64,000 nt of DNA from an uncultured Shimia sp. (GTDB lineage Bacteria; Pseudomonadota; Alphaproteobacteria; Rhodobacterales; Rhodobacteraceae), in NCBI RefSeq assembly GCF_947493595.1, contig NZ_CANLRL010000005.1, positions 179,493-243,492 on the forward strand. Direction: 5' to 3'. Position numbers and translations under genes: made by a program. Below, piece by piece: positions 18,337 to 26,365 of the stretch (within the stretch, counting starts at the first letter, position 1; each line of letters opens with the position of its first letter). The notes beneath the pieces are model-generated. The model made no database searches, had not been told where the DNA came from, and saw only the letters and a program-made list of their open reading frames with translations.

Positions 18337-19599
18337 TCACAAATTTAATCGCATTCGTAGCCCCAGAACCCAAGTGTCATCTTCAGCAAGTCCGGGGTTT
18401 TTCAGGTACTGTGCGTCTACGGTGATCGCGAAATTGTCAGAGACATCAAAGCGATAAAACATCTCTGCCGTTGTCTGGTCCGACAAAGACGCATCACTTG
18501 GATCGGCAACGGTCACACCGAACCCAAACAGGTCATCGTACAACCCAGGCCGCCACATTAACCCAGCATTTACAGCACGTCGCGCGATGGGTGCACTGCC
18601 GTCCGACCAGCCAAGACGTCCAAACAGCATCAAGTTTTCGTTAAATGTCACATTGCCCGATAAAATGGCCCCGTGACTGCTCGGTACGCCCGCGTCTTCG
18701 CGGTCATCAACATGGAAAACGCCAAGGTGCACATTGGTCAAATACCGCTGGTCTTTTGCGGGAGTCCACCCAATTTCACCGTAGGTATAAAACTCGGCTC
18801 CACCCGGAAACCAATTCACATCTGTAAGCGAGCCATTCGCGTCACTCACAATACCAAGCGCATAGATATGATCGGTGATGAAACCGCCACCGGCAATGCC
18901 AAATCCCGGATCGGGGATCGGCAGAACCGGGCTGAACAGGATCGAGTAATTCTGAAAGGTCGTGCGGGGATTCACATATCCAAGGATGTCAGAATAATCC
19001 CCGGGATCGATCCGCCCGGCCACTAATCCCGCCCGTCCTCCAGCCAGTACCTGCGACCAATAGGCGACCGACAGGCTGGTGTCGGTGTCCCCGAACGTCA
19101 CGCCTGTTGCGCCGACATATCCAATCTGGCCGGCGAGGCTGGCAGGCGAAATTGCCTGACCCAGAAGGTGTCGGTTCTCTAGGATAAACACGAGGCTGCC
19201 AGTGTTCGGGCCGTCCCTGTTCAAAAGACTCCAGTTGCCGATGATGCGGGCCTGCCCCGATGCCGATTGGTCCAATCCTGTCAGGCTGTGCGTCGATTGC
19301 TGATACAGCGCCTGATAGTCAAACGACAGCGACAGCCCGGACGATTTCTGAAATCTGCTGAGGGCTTCTTCGGTCGGGTCCAGAGCCCGATCCAAAGACG
19401 GCCAACGCGACTCTTCCAGACGCCGTAACCGATCCTGTTCTTGCTGCGCCTGGGCAGATGCAGGACCACCGATGGATGCTGAGGCAGCAGCTTCAAGCGC
19501 GTTTTGAGGCGAGTTTTCTTGAGCGTCAGCCGTTGCGCTCAACAGCAACGCTGTCAGAAGCCCAGAACAGGCTGAAATCAAGATTTTGTGGCCATTCAT
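18337..19599 (-). CDS. OprB-family carbohydrate-selective porin (outer membrane)
   Basis: A 420-residue protein. Residues 1-26 are a signal peptide (GLLTALLLSATADA). A Gln/Glu-rich helix follows (AQAQQEQDRLRRLEESRW), then a beta-barrel with alternating hydrophobic/aromatic strands. LTGLDQSASGQARIIGNW, FGRLGWSDGSAPIARRAVNAGL and the end FYRFDVSDNFAITVDAQYL are OprB-like. It should let small solutes, probably sugars, cross the outer membrane. ATG 19599 overlaps the stop of the HlyD gene (ATGA), so the two are co-translated. The final residues RLNL lack the usual terminal Phe. Confidence 0.8.
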   Translation of the reverse strand: MNGHKILISACSGLLTALLLSATADAQENSPQNALEAAASASIGGPASAQAQQEQDRLRRLEESRWPSLDRALDPTEEALSRFQKSSGLSLSFDYQALYQQSTHSLTGLDQSASGQARIIGNWSLLNRDGPNTGSLVFILENRHLLGQAISPASLAGQIGYVGATGVTFGDTDTSLSVAYWSQVLAGGRAGLVAGRIDPGDYSDILGYVNPRTTFQNYSILFSPVLPIPDPGFGIAGGGFITDHIYALGIVSDANGSLTDVNWFPGGAEFYTYGEIGWTPAKDQRYLTNVHLGVFHVDDREDAGVPSSHGAILSGNVTFNENLMLFGRLGWSDGSAPIARRAVNAGLMWRPGLYDDLFGFGVTVADPSDASLSDQTTAEMFYRFDVSDNFAITVDAQYLKNPGLAEDDTWVLGLRMRLNL

Positions 19600-20519
19600 A
19601 GGTAGTTCATCCATGTGGTCATGCGTAAGGTAATCTGTCGTATTACTCCCAAAGCGCCAACCTGGTCTGTGAGCACCGCGCCTTGCCCCGATGCACCCGG
19701 GGGCAAGACGATGTCGCCAAGATCTACCTCTAGCCCGACCACGTATTGCGTGTCCCGCACTTCAGGCACACGGGGAGACAGCCCGGTACCAACATATTCG
19801 GCATCAGGTGACGACAGGTACAAGCGCGCAACCTTGGCTGAGAATGTCTGTCCGGGAAGATTGCGGAAAACAACCTCGGCAGGTTGGCCAGCCCGAACGT
19901 TGCGGATGCCGTTCTGCTTTAGGATCAGATTCACAAAGGGCCTGTCCACATCGAGAAACGCCATAACCGGCACACTGGCGGAAACCCGGTCGCCCGGCAG
20001 CAATGTGACAGCCGGTACGATCCCTTCCATGGGCGCAACAACGACCGTATTTTTCAAATCCTCTTGCGCGATGCTCAGCTGCGCGTTGGCAACCGCCACG
20101 TCCGCTTCGAGCTTGTCAATTTCGGCTTGCGCAACCGTGTTGGACGTCAGTAGTTGCCTCTTTCTGCTCAGCACATCCTCGGCAAGCGACACGCGCGCCT
20201 GCGCCTGCCGAACTGCCGCCTCGTATTTCAGTGCGCCGATGCGGAACAACACATCGCCCTGTTTCATTTGCCTCCAGGATACGGCAGGCACATCTTCGAC
20301 AACGCCGGACACGGCAGGGGCGATCTGAACGGATGACACCGTTACGGTGACCGGGCCAACAGGCGCGGTCCAGTTCAGCGGTAAGAACAGCACAATATTC
20401 GCTATCAGCCAGACGGCAACTGGTGAGAGCTTCATCCACAAGTGCCATTTTTTCAGAACGCCAATCTTCACCAACACCCACAGGATCGCCAACCAGACGC
20501 CGATGATAATCATGATCAT
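19596..20519 (-). CDS. HlyD-type membrane adaptor (YiaV/EmrA-like)
   Basis: A 307-residue membrane-fusion protein: two hydrophobic N-terminal segments (MIMIIIGVWLAILWVLVKIG and SPVAVWLIANIVLFLPL), a first half-lipoyl motif near VQIAPAVSGVVEDVPAV, a short coiled coil (AAVRQAQARVSLAEDVLSRK...), a second half-lipoyl (VVVAPMEGIVPAVTL) and a beta-barrel domain. E. coli YiaV has the same build and also pairs with a DUF3302 protein. ATG 20519 has AGGGAGGACATTGC before it and overlaps the upstream DUF3302 stop; its own stop overlaps the porin start. No transporter partner is next to it. Confidence 0.85.
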   Translation of the reverse strand: MIMIIIGVWLAILWVLVKIGVLKKWHLWMKLSPVAVWLIANIVLFLPLNWTAPVGPVTVTVSSVQIAPAVSGVVEDVPAVSWRQMKQGDVLFRIGALKYEAAVRQAQARVSLAEDVLSRKRQLLTSNTVAQAEIDKLEADVAVANAQLSIAQEDLKNTVVVAPMEGIVPAVTLLPGDRVSASVPVMAFLDVDRPFVNLILKQNGIRNVRAGQPAEVVFRNLPGQTFSAKVARLYLSSPDAEYVGTGLSPRVPEVRDTQYVVGLEVDLGDIVLPPGASGQGAVLTDQVGALGVIRQITLRMTTWMNYL

Positions 20520-20763
20520 GCAATGTCCTCCCTGGCTACTGATTGAAGCGCCGCGTCCGGCGTACCTGCATAGGCCCAGATCAGGACCAGCGGGAAAAAC
20601 ACCCCGCCACCGATCAGCGTGACCCACCCTCCAATTGTCACGGCCGTCCTGTAGGGATGATCACGGGCGGTCCTGGCTAGCCGCCAACAAACACCAACAA
20701 GCCGACGGCCAACACGGCCATAAACCCCAATAGCCCCAATGCGGCATAATCCAAGCCTGTCAT
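20516..20763 (-). pseudogene. DUF3302 (YiaW-like) small membrane protein gene with a one-base frameshift
   Basis: The frame from ATG 20763 gives a hydrophobic MTGLDYAALGLLGFMAVLAV segment, then stops at TAG after 28 codons. A second frame, starting about there, reads ARTARDHPYRTAVTIGGW and continues with a second hydrophobic segment to a TGA that overlaps the HlyD start (ATGA). Joined, they match the YiaW layout (short helix, basic HPxxxA loop, GGWVxL helix). The total of 248 bases is one short of a whole number of codons, so one base is missing near 20680-20690: a mutation or a base-call error. Confidence 0.7.
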
Positions 20764-20803
20764 ACAGTCTCCTTTGCTTCCTGGAAGCCAGTTCCGTCCT
20801 CCA

Positions 20804-21205
20804 CTATTTCAGATCATCGACGGCCTTGACCTCAGGCACGCGTGCAAGCGCTTCGGCCATATCGGGGCTGCTCATCAGTTCGATCATCTGATAGTCGTTC
20901 AGCAACCCATCTCCCATGCGGCTGAGATAGAACGCCTGAATGAATGTCGGGTCATCGGGCAAGGAAACGGTGATGTAATTCTTGCCGTTACCAAGGCCCC
21001 AGTAATAGCTCAGAAGTTCGCCGCCAAGCTTCTCGATGCCGCTGCGTACGCTGGCCTCGCGGTCACCGGGCGAACCGATCAACATCTCCCAAGCAGGGCC
21101 ATTGGGTGTCCCGACAAACATGAACGTGCGGTTGTCGGTCGTTGCCTCGGCCATGGTCATGGATGCGGACGCGCCAAGAATTACTGAGAAAACAAGTGCC
21201 TTCAT
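20804..21205 (-). CDS. Secreted GYD-domain-like protein
   Basis: A 133-residue protein with a 19-residue signal peptide (MKALVFSVILGASASMTMA). The mature part resembles the GYD family, normally a cytoplasmic ferredoxin-like fold: RSGIEKLGGELLSYYWGLGNGKNYITVSLPDD, then a helix and an alpha-beta end. Function of the family is unknown; a secreted version is unusual. It is the last gene of a minus-strand set with the amidohydrolase (287-base gap that contains a stem-loop) and lies just before the DUF3302-HlyD-OprB set. Confidence 0.7.
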   Translation of the reverse strand: MKALVFSVILGASASMTMAEATTDNRTFMFVGTPNGPAWEMLIGSPGDREASVRSGIEKLGGELLSYYWGLGNGKNYITVSLPDDPTFIQAFYLSRMGDGLLNDYQMIELMSSPDMAEALARVPEVKAVDDLK

Positions 21206-21240
21206 GGTCGTTCCTTTTTGTTGGAGTAGTATCCGAATGC

Positions 21241-21268
21241 GCGGGGTGACGAGGGATCAACACCCCGC
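21241..21268. repeat. Intercistronic hairpin, copy 1
   Basis: GCGGGGTG (21241-21248) and CACCCCGC (21261-21268) are perfect complements. The 28-base element recurs at 23208-23235 with a single difference in the loop. Both copies lie in gaps between the secreted-protein genes of this cluster. Confidence 0.75.
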
Positions 21269-21492
21269 GCGACACTCAGTTGAGTGTGTTCTTGTGAATG
21301 GCACCGTCCTTCATAATCTGGCCCATTTTGAAAAATCACTAGAGACCTGGAACGGGCATCTCGAAGACAAAGCCCGTGCCTGCGAATACGTGTTTTCGAC
21401 CAACAAAGTTCCCGAATTATTCGACATGCCTCGTGAGAACTCCACCAAGTTAAGGGGCCAATCCGAATGAAGTGAGAATGGCCCCCTGAGGG

Positions 21493-23175
21493 TCATTGCT
21501 CCGGTGCTCCGGGAATAGAGTTTTCCAACGCTGCAGGGCGATCGGGGAACTCGGAGTGCTCGTCGTCGGGCGTGTCGATATCGGCATGCCAGGTGAACGG
21601 CTTGTCTCCGAGATCCAGATCGATTTCACCATCGGTGATGACCGGATAGCGGATCTGCTGACCAGGCTTCAAGTCGGGGACGGCCACACCGCCGTCAATA
21701 ATCACCTGACCACTGACTAGAACAAAAGGGATGCCTTTGGTGAACGACCCGTTCATTCCTTTTTTCATCGAGGACGTTTCGGTGATCGTGTCCGGATTGA
21801 AGATGGTAATGTCTGCAATCATACCTTCCTGCATTCGGCCACGTTCCTGCATCGGCTTGAGGCCAACACGAGAAAAATACTTGGCCGGGATGTAGGATGC
21901 ATTGTTGACGATCTCCATCAACGGAATGCCCTGTTCGCGCGCCTCGCGGAAGACGATGCCATAGGATCCCGAGTTTCGCGGGTGCCCGCCGTATTCACTG
22001 AAATCTGCATCAAAGGGGAGCGGCTCTCCATCGACGAGGTAGCCGACAATGTCGTTGGCGATGGCGATATCCTTCATGTGGAACCAGCGCTTGAGATCCT
22101 GATCGGGACGTACTTTGATGAAGATAGGCTTGCTGGGATCCTCTTTCTGCTGACGAAAAAATTCATCCTCAGACTCGTAGAGCTCGCCGGTGGCTGTGTC
22201 GAAGATATCGCGTGTCACCTTTATGTTGTTCCCTTCGATCTTGTCGGGCAACAGCTGCGGGGTTGCGATATTCGGGTTGCCGGTGACCGCCGGATAATAC
22301 TCGGCAAAGATGTTCATGCCGCGCCCCTGCAGGCGGCGGACCAGTTCGTAGATCTCCTCCCACCCCTGATTCTGGATGTGCGATACGATCAGTGACCCGT
22401 CCAGCGCGACGGCGTTGGCGATAACCTCGTTCGCGCCCAGAGAATAGTAGAGCGGCAGACTCTCGGTCGGACCAAAGCGGGTATGCGCGCCGAAATAGCG
22501 GTCATACTTCTTGGCCAGTTTCTGGAGCGCAAAAATTTCCTTGGGGAATGTGTTGTAGCCCATGTATCCCACGGTCGTATTCACGGTGATCGCCCCGGCG
22601 CGCAGACCCTTCTCATACATCGTCATGACTTCGGCAAGCTGGCCCTTGGACGGCACGTCCAACGCCCAACTGGCGTGACCGTCCTCCTTCTCGGCTGCGC
22701 CACGGGAGGCAAGGATATAGGTGGGATCGGAGGCAAGTTCGATCGGAACCCAATCCATTACGACACGGCGGATTTCTTCGTGCCCCATCCCGACTCCATA
22801 GTTGAGAAAGGATTTACCCTCGTACTTGTCATAAAACAGCTCGGCATCGGCGACGCCGCTTTCGGTGTCGAGGATTGTGGTCGTCCCGTCATGGGCCATC
22901 ATCTTCTGATCGAACGGACCAAAGGAATGCGAATGCGTGTTGATGAACCCAGGCGCAACGACATGACCGTTGGCGTCAATCTCCTTAGTGCCCCGAAGGG
23001 CATCTGCCGTGATTGACACAATCCGATCACCCTTGATGCAGACATTTCGCACCGCGTCAAAGTTGGTTTCAGGGTCCATCACCCTGCCGTTTACGATAGC
23101 GACGTCGCAGTCCTGGGCCGCAGCCATTCCTGCGACGAACGTCAACGCGGTTGAAAGTAGAAATCGATGCAGCAT
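21493..23175 (-). CDS. Periplasmic amidohydrolase, N-acyl-D-amino-acid deacylase-like
   Basis: A 560-residue exported member of the amidohydrolase superfamily (D-aminoacylase/DAN group). Residues 1-20 are a signal peptide (ALTFVAGMAAA). Then: VAIVNGRVMDPETNFDAVRN, the first metal site GFINTHSHSFG (HSH where HxH is expected), DGTTTILDTESGV, VSHIQNQG and the C-terminal TIFNPDTITETSS blade. It would hydrolyse N-acyl-D-amino acids or similar amides outside the cytoplasm; the actual substrate is unknown. Neighbours are a GYD protein downstream and the M19 dipeptidase remnant upstream, suggesting joint processing of an amide or D-peptide. Confidence 0.82.
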   Translation of the reverse strand: MLHRFLLSTALTFVAGMAAAQDCDVAIVNGRVMDPETNFDAVRNVCIKGDRIVSITADALRGTKEIDANGHVVAPGFINTHSHSFGPFDQKMMAHDGTTTILDTESGVADAELFYDKYEGKSFLNYGVGMGHEEIRRVVMDWVPIELASDPTYILASRGAAEKEDGHASWALDVPSKGQLAEVMTMYEKGLRAGAITVNTTVGYMGYNTFPKEIFALQKLAKKYDRYFGAHTRFGPTESLPLYYSLGANEVIANAVALDGSLIVSHIQNQGWEEIYELVRRLQGRGMNIFAEYYPAVTGNPNIATPQLLPDKIEGNNIKVTRDIFDTATGELYESEDEFFRQQKEDPSKPIFIKVRPDQDLKRWFHMKDIAIANDIVGYLVDGEPLPFDADFSEYGGHPRNSGSYGIVFREAREQGIPLMEIVNNASYIPAKYFSRVGLKPMQERGRMQEGMIADITIFNPDTITETSSMKKGMNGSFTKGIPFVLVSGQVIIDGGVAVPDLKPGQQIRYPVITDGEIDLDLGDKPFTWHADIDTPDDEHSEFPDRPAALENSIPGAPEQ

Positions 23176-23207
23176 AGATAGTCTCCTTTGGTCAATTTTT
23201 TGAATCC

Positions 23208-23235
23208 GCGGGGTGCCGAGGGATCAACACCCCGC
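23208..23235. repeat. Intercistronic hairpin, copy 2
   Basis: GCGGGGTG (23208-23215) and CACCCCGC (23228-23235) flank a 12-base loop. It is identical to 21241-21268 except one loop base (C instead of A at position 9). It separates the M19 dipeptidase gene from the amidohydrolase gene. Confidence 0.75.
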
Positions 23236-23275
23236 GCGGCCATGAAGTCATACGCGTTGGCCAACACGTGCAATG

Positions 23276-24519
23276 TCACTCAACCCAATTGGCCTGATAC
23301 ACACGCATCAGGTTTTCACCGAGAAATCCCCGCACATCCTCCGGGCTCCAGCCGTGGACGTCCTCGAGCACCCTGACAACACCCCAGATATCCTGAGGTC
23401 GCGCAATCTGTGTCTGGCTCCCGTAACCCAATTCCGGCGGGTACGAGTCCGGGTTGCGCAAGACGAAATCCAAGGCGCTGACGTAAGCCTCGGCCGTCAA
23501 GTGGTCTGACCCGAAGCAAGTATGCTCGGCACCGACAAGTTCCTTGACGTAGTTGACGTGTCGCGCAACGTCTTCTGACCCAGCGTTGCCTTCCTTGTTC
23601 AGGAAACCACCCAACCCGTTGGTGCAGATGACCCCGCCGGTTTCTGCCACAGCGCGGACAACTTCGTCCGGTGCATTGCGCGGCAAATTATAGGCTCCGT
23701 ACGGGTTGGAGTGGCTCAGCATGATCGGCTTTGTCGAGACGCTCGCGGCATCGAGGCAGGTCTTGTTGCTCGAATGCGTGCAGTCCACGATCATGCCAAC
23801 CCGGTTCATCTCAGTAACAAGTTGAAAACCCTGCTTGCTCAGCCCCGCATCCCTTAACGGATCGACGCCACCGCCATCCGCCATGAAATTCCGGACGTTA
23901 TAGGCGAAATTCATTTGTCTGATGCCGAGTTGGTAATAGACATCGACCATTTCCATTCGCCCCCCAAGGCGTTAGAGCCCTGAAAGTTCAGCATGACAGC
24001 GAATTTGCCTTCGGATTTGGCTCTCCGCAGATCATCGACGGTTTCGACGAATTGATAACGGTCTGAGTTGGCGGCGTAGTATTCCAACGCCTTACCGATC
24101 CACTGGACAATCTGCAGCGGCTCGAACGTGTCATCGACAGCGGCAGTGTAAGACACCGCATCAAACGCGTGCTCGCGGGATCGTGCAACCATTGCTTCGT
24201 AGTCCGCGATCGTTCCGTCAACATACCCTTCCGGTGTGCCAGGGATCAGCGCATCGATTACAATTGCGTCCTTGTAACGCTCAATCACATCGATGTCGCC
24301 GGATCGTTCTTCTTCTGTCCGGGGTTCGACACCTTCGGACAATGTTTGTTTCTTGGCTTCGACCTCCTCGTCAGTAATTGCAAAGGCGGGGCTTATTGCG
24401 GACGACAAAGCCAGTGTCAGGAAAAGCAATGCAAGTTTCTTCAGATGATCAAGGGGGTATCGGAACAGGTCGTTTGATTGCTTTGATCCAGCAACTGCGT
24501 TGTCTGATTTATGTTTCAT
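23276..24519 (-). pseudogene. Peptidase M19 (membrane dipeptidase-like), frameshifted in a G run
   Basis: Two overlapping frames together make one M19 protein of about 414 residues. The first part has a signal peptide (LALLFLTLALSSAISPAFA) and runs to VMLNFQGSNALGG; the second reads MVDVYYQLGIRQMNFAYNVRN, then VDCTHSSNK, MLSHSNPYGAYNLPRN and FGSDHLT, the later metal and substrate motifs. The frames switch at six C's on the + strand (23960-23965); one extra G on the coding strand restores GRMEMVDVYY. The first metal motif (DGHNDLP in typical members) is replaced by IDALIPGTPEG. ATG 24519 is preferred over GTG 24528. Confidence 0.8.
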
Positions 24520-24570
24520 CGTAGGCACCTATTATGACCGGGATGGTCGTTTCTGTGATGCTTGAACCTG

Positions 24571-24756
24571 TTACATGTTCGGAAATTCGCGGCTCTCGGT
24601 CGAACTCGACATCAACTTACGCTCGCCGCCATCAAAGAGATGCACGTTTGTAAACAGGGTAGATAATTCCTCGTCCTGTGCCGCATCCTGTTTTGACCCA
24701 GACAGACTTGCGGCGACCACTCCGTCTTTCAAGGGCCGGGTGATGATGTAACTCAT
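24571..24756 (-). CDS. Small protein with an amidohydrolase-like start (possible remnant)
   Basis: A 61-residue frame with an excellent ribosome site (GGAGGG four bases before ATG 24756). Its second half, TLFTNVHLFDGGERKLMSSS, looks like the first strands of amidohydrolase-superfamily enzymes (LFTNVRLFDG), but the protein ends before any metal motif. It may be the stump of a deleted amidohydrolase or a small protein in its own right. It leads the minus-strand cluster of M19, amidohydrolase and GYD genes, and faces the AraC gene. Confidence 0.5.
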   Translation of the reverse strand: MSYIITRPLKDGVVAASLSGSKQDAAQDEELSTLFTNVHLFDGGERKLMSSSTESREFPNM

Positions 24757-24940
24757 TGTGCCCTCCTGATTTCGAATTAAAAATTCTTCTTTTCTGACGA
24801 CCAGGATAGACGCCCCCCCCAAGAAAAGCCTGACACCTCTGCGGAGGGCTGAAAAAAGATCTCCGGAAAATGTCAGGTTTTGTGATTTTTTTGTGACCTG
24901 TCCGATCTGAGCCAATAAGCTGGCCGCCATTGGAGCGGAC

Positions 24941-25972
24941 ATGACCACCGATCACACATTCAATCCGGGCAGCAAACTGCCGCTTGTGCGGGCCTCAGTG
25001 GCGGCTCCGGTGATTGCCGCATTGCAGACCGTGAATGTCGAACCGGCGTTTGTTCTGGACCCGCTCGGGTTGAATGAGGCGCAGATGATGGACCCTCAGA
25101 GTTTTCTTCCCCATGACGTGATCTATCAGGTTTTTCAGGCTGTATCCGAGGCAACCAATCCCAACTTCTGTGCATCGGTCGGACAAAACACCGACCTGGT
25201 TCAGTTCATCCCGCTCGGCGATATGCTGACCGAGGCATTGACGCTTGGGGGCTTTTTCACACGGTTTACGCAGGCCGTATCAAGGGAATCCAACGCGACG
25301 ACGCAATCCCTGCTTGTCGAAGAGAGCCACGCCTATTTCAGCGCCAGGAGAAGCTTTTGCCCCACAGTGTCCCCCGGACAGGCGGACGCGTTTCTGGCGA
25401 GTATTTGGATTTCGCTTCTGCACCGGGTTCTGGATTTCAGATGGGACCCCCACGAAATCATACTGCGGGTCAGCGACCCTGACGCGCTGCCCAAACAGTT
25501 TCACGGTGTCAAGCCCATCAAGTGCAGCCCCCAAGGGTACTCGATCAGGTTCCCATCCTCATGGCTGAGCTACAGCCTGACGCCACAGGTTCTGGAAAAC
25601 GCGCCGGATGTGCTGGCTCAGGGTCGTGACCTTGTCGCCCCAATCGACTTCCTCGCCGGGTTAGAAGGTTTGATAGGCAATCATCTCGCCACCCCCGGAT
25701 TCGGTGTTGAAAAACTCGCAAAGCTGTGCGGCATCCATCCCGATACGCTGAACAGCCGCCTGACAAAGTATGATCAGACGGCGTCGCAGGTCATCACAAG
25801 GCTCAAACGGGAACAGGCGGAAAAGCTACTACGGCAAGACGGGCATTCGGTGAACAACGTTGCAGCAGGGCTCGGCTATTCCGACCCTACGGCCTTTTCC
25901 AGAGCCTTTCGCAAATGGACAGGCATGTCGCCGTCTGCATTTCGAAGATCGCAAAAGGACCCGAAATCATGA
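24941..25972 (+). CDS. AraC-family regulator with arabinose_bd-type N-terminal domain
   Basis: A 343-residue regulator. The N-terminal ~230 residues resemble the OruR/ArgR-like effector domain (Arabinose_bd, e.g. PQSFLPHDVIYQVFQAVSEATNPNFCASVGQ). The C-terminal ~100 residues are an AraC double HTH (VEKLAKLCGIHPDTLNSRLTK and VNNVAAGLGYSDPTAFSRAFRKWTGMSPSAFR). It starts at ATG 24941 and stands 184 bases from the divergent small gene that opens the hydrolase cluster, so it is the likely regulator of that cluster. Its stop overlaps the DoxX start. Confidence 0.88.
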   Translation: MTTDHTFNPGSKLPLVRASVAAPVIAALQTVNVEPAFVLDPLGLNEAQMMDPQSFLPHDVIYQVFQAVSEATNPNFCASVGQNTDLVQFIPLGDMLTEALTLGGFFTRFTQAVSRESNATTQSLLVEESHAYFSARRSFCPTVSPGQADAFLASIWISLLHRVLDFRWDPHEIILRVSDPDALPKQFHGVKPIKCSPQGYSIRFPSSWLSYSLTPQVLENAPDVLAQGRDLVAPIDFLAGLEGLIGNHLATPGFGVEKLAKLCGIHPDTLNSRLTKYDQTASQVITRLKREQAEKLLRQDGHSVNNVAAGLGYSDPTAFSRAFRKWTGMSPSAFRRSQKDPKS

Positions 25973-26343
25973 CACTGGACATCATGATTGGCGTGCTGTC
26001 AGCGTTTTTCCTCTTTGCCAGTTCGATCAAGATGTTTGGATGGCAAAAGAAGATCTTCGACGTTCAATTGGGTATGTTCATTTCCTATGGCCTGAACCGG
26101 CAAATCATGCTTCTGGTCGGGTGCGTTGAATTGTTCGGAGCAACTGCGATCTGGTTTCAAGGATCGTGGGTGGGCCCGCTTGGGGCGCTCGCGCTTCTGG
26201 GCACATCGATCGGCGCCATCGGTTGCCATCTGATCTGGGATACCTGGAAAGACGGCATTCCCGCTATGATCACAGGCACACTGTCGGCCATCGTGGCATG
26301 GTCCGGCAAAGGCGCGCTGCTGGTGTTTATTGGCCTCGTTTAA
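25969..26343 (+). CDS. DoxX-like small membrane protein
   Basis: A 124-residue protein with four hydrophobic segments (IMIGVLSAFFLFASSIKMFGW, then RQIMLLVGCVELFGATAIWF, PLGALALLGTSIGAIGCHLIW, ITGTLSAIVAWSGKGALLVFIG), matching the DoxX-like layout. Role unknown; relatives accompany oxidoreductases. ATG 25969 overlaps the AraC stop (ATGA), so the two are co-translated. A SnoaL-like gene follows 22 bases later. Confidence 0.8.
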   Translation: MTLDIMIGVLSAFFLFASSIKMFGWQKKIFDVQLGMFISYGLNRQIMLLVGCVELFGATAIWFQGSWVGPLGALALLGTSIGAIGCHLIWDTWKDGIPAMITGTLSAIVAWSGKGALLVFIGLV

Positions 26344-26365
26344 CTTTTAAATCGGGACAAACTTC

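Noticed and set aside
23956-24528. Treating the two M19 frames as two separate genes
   Set aside because: Neither half alone makes a full enzyme, and one added G joins them in the order expected of a single M19 protein.
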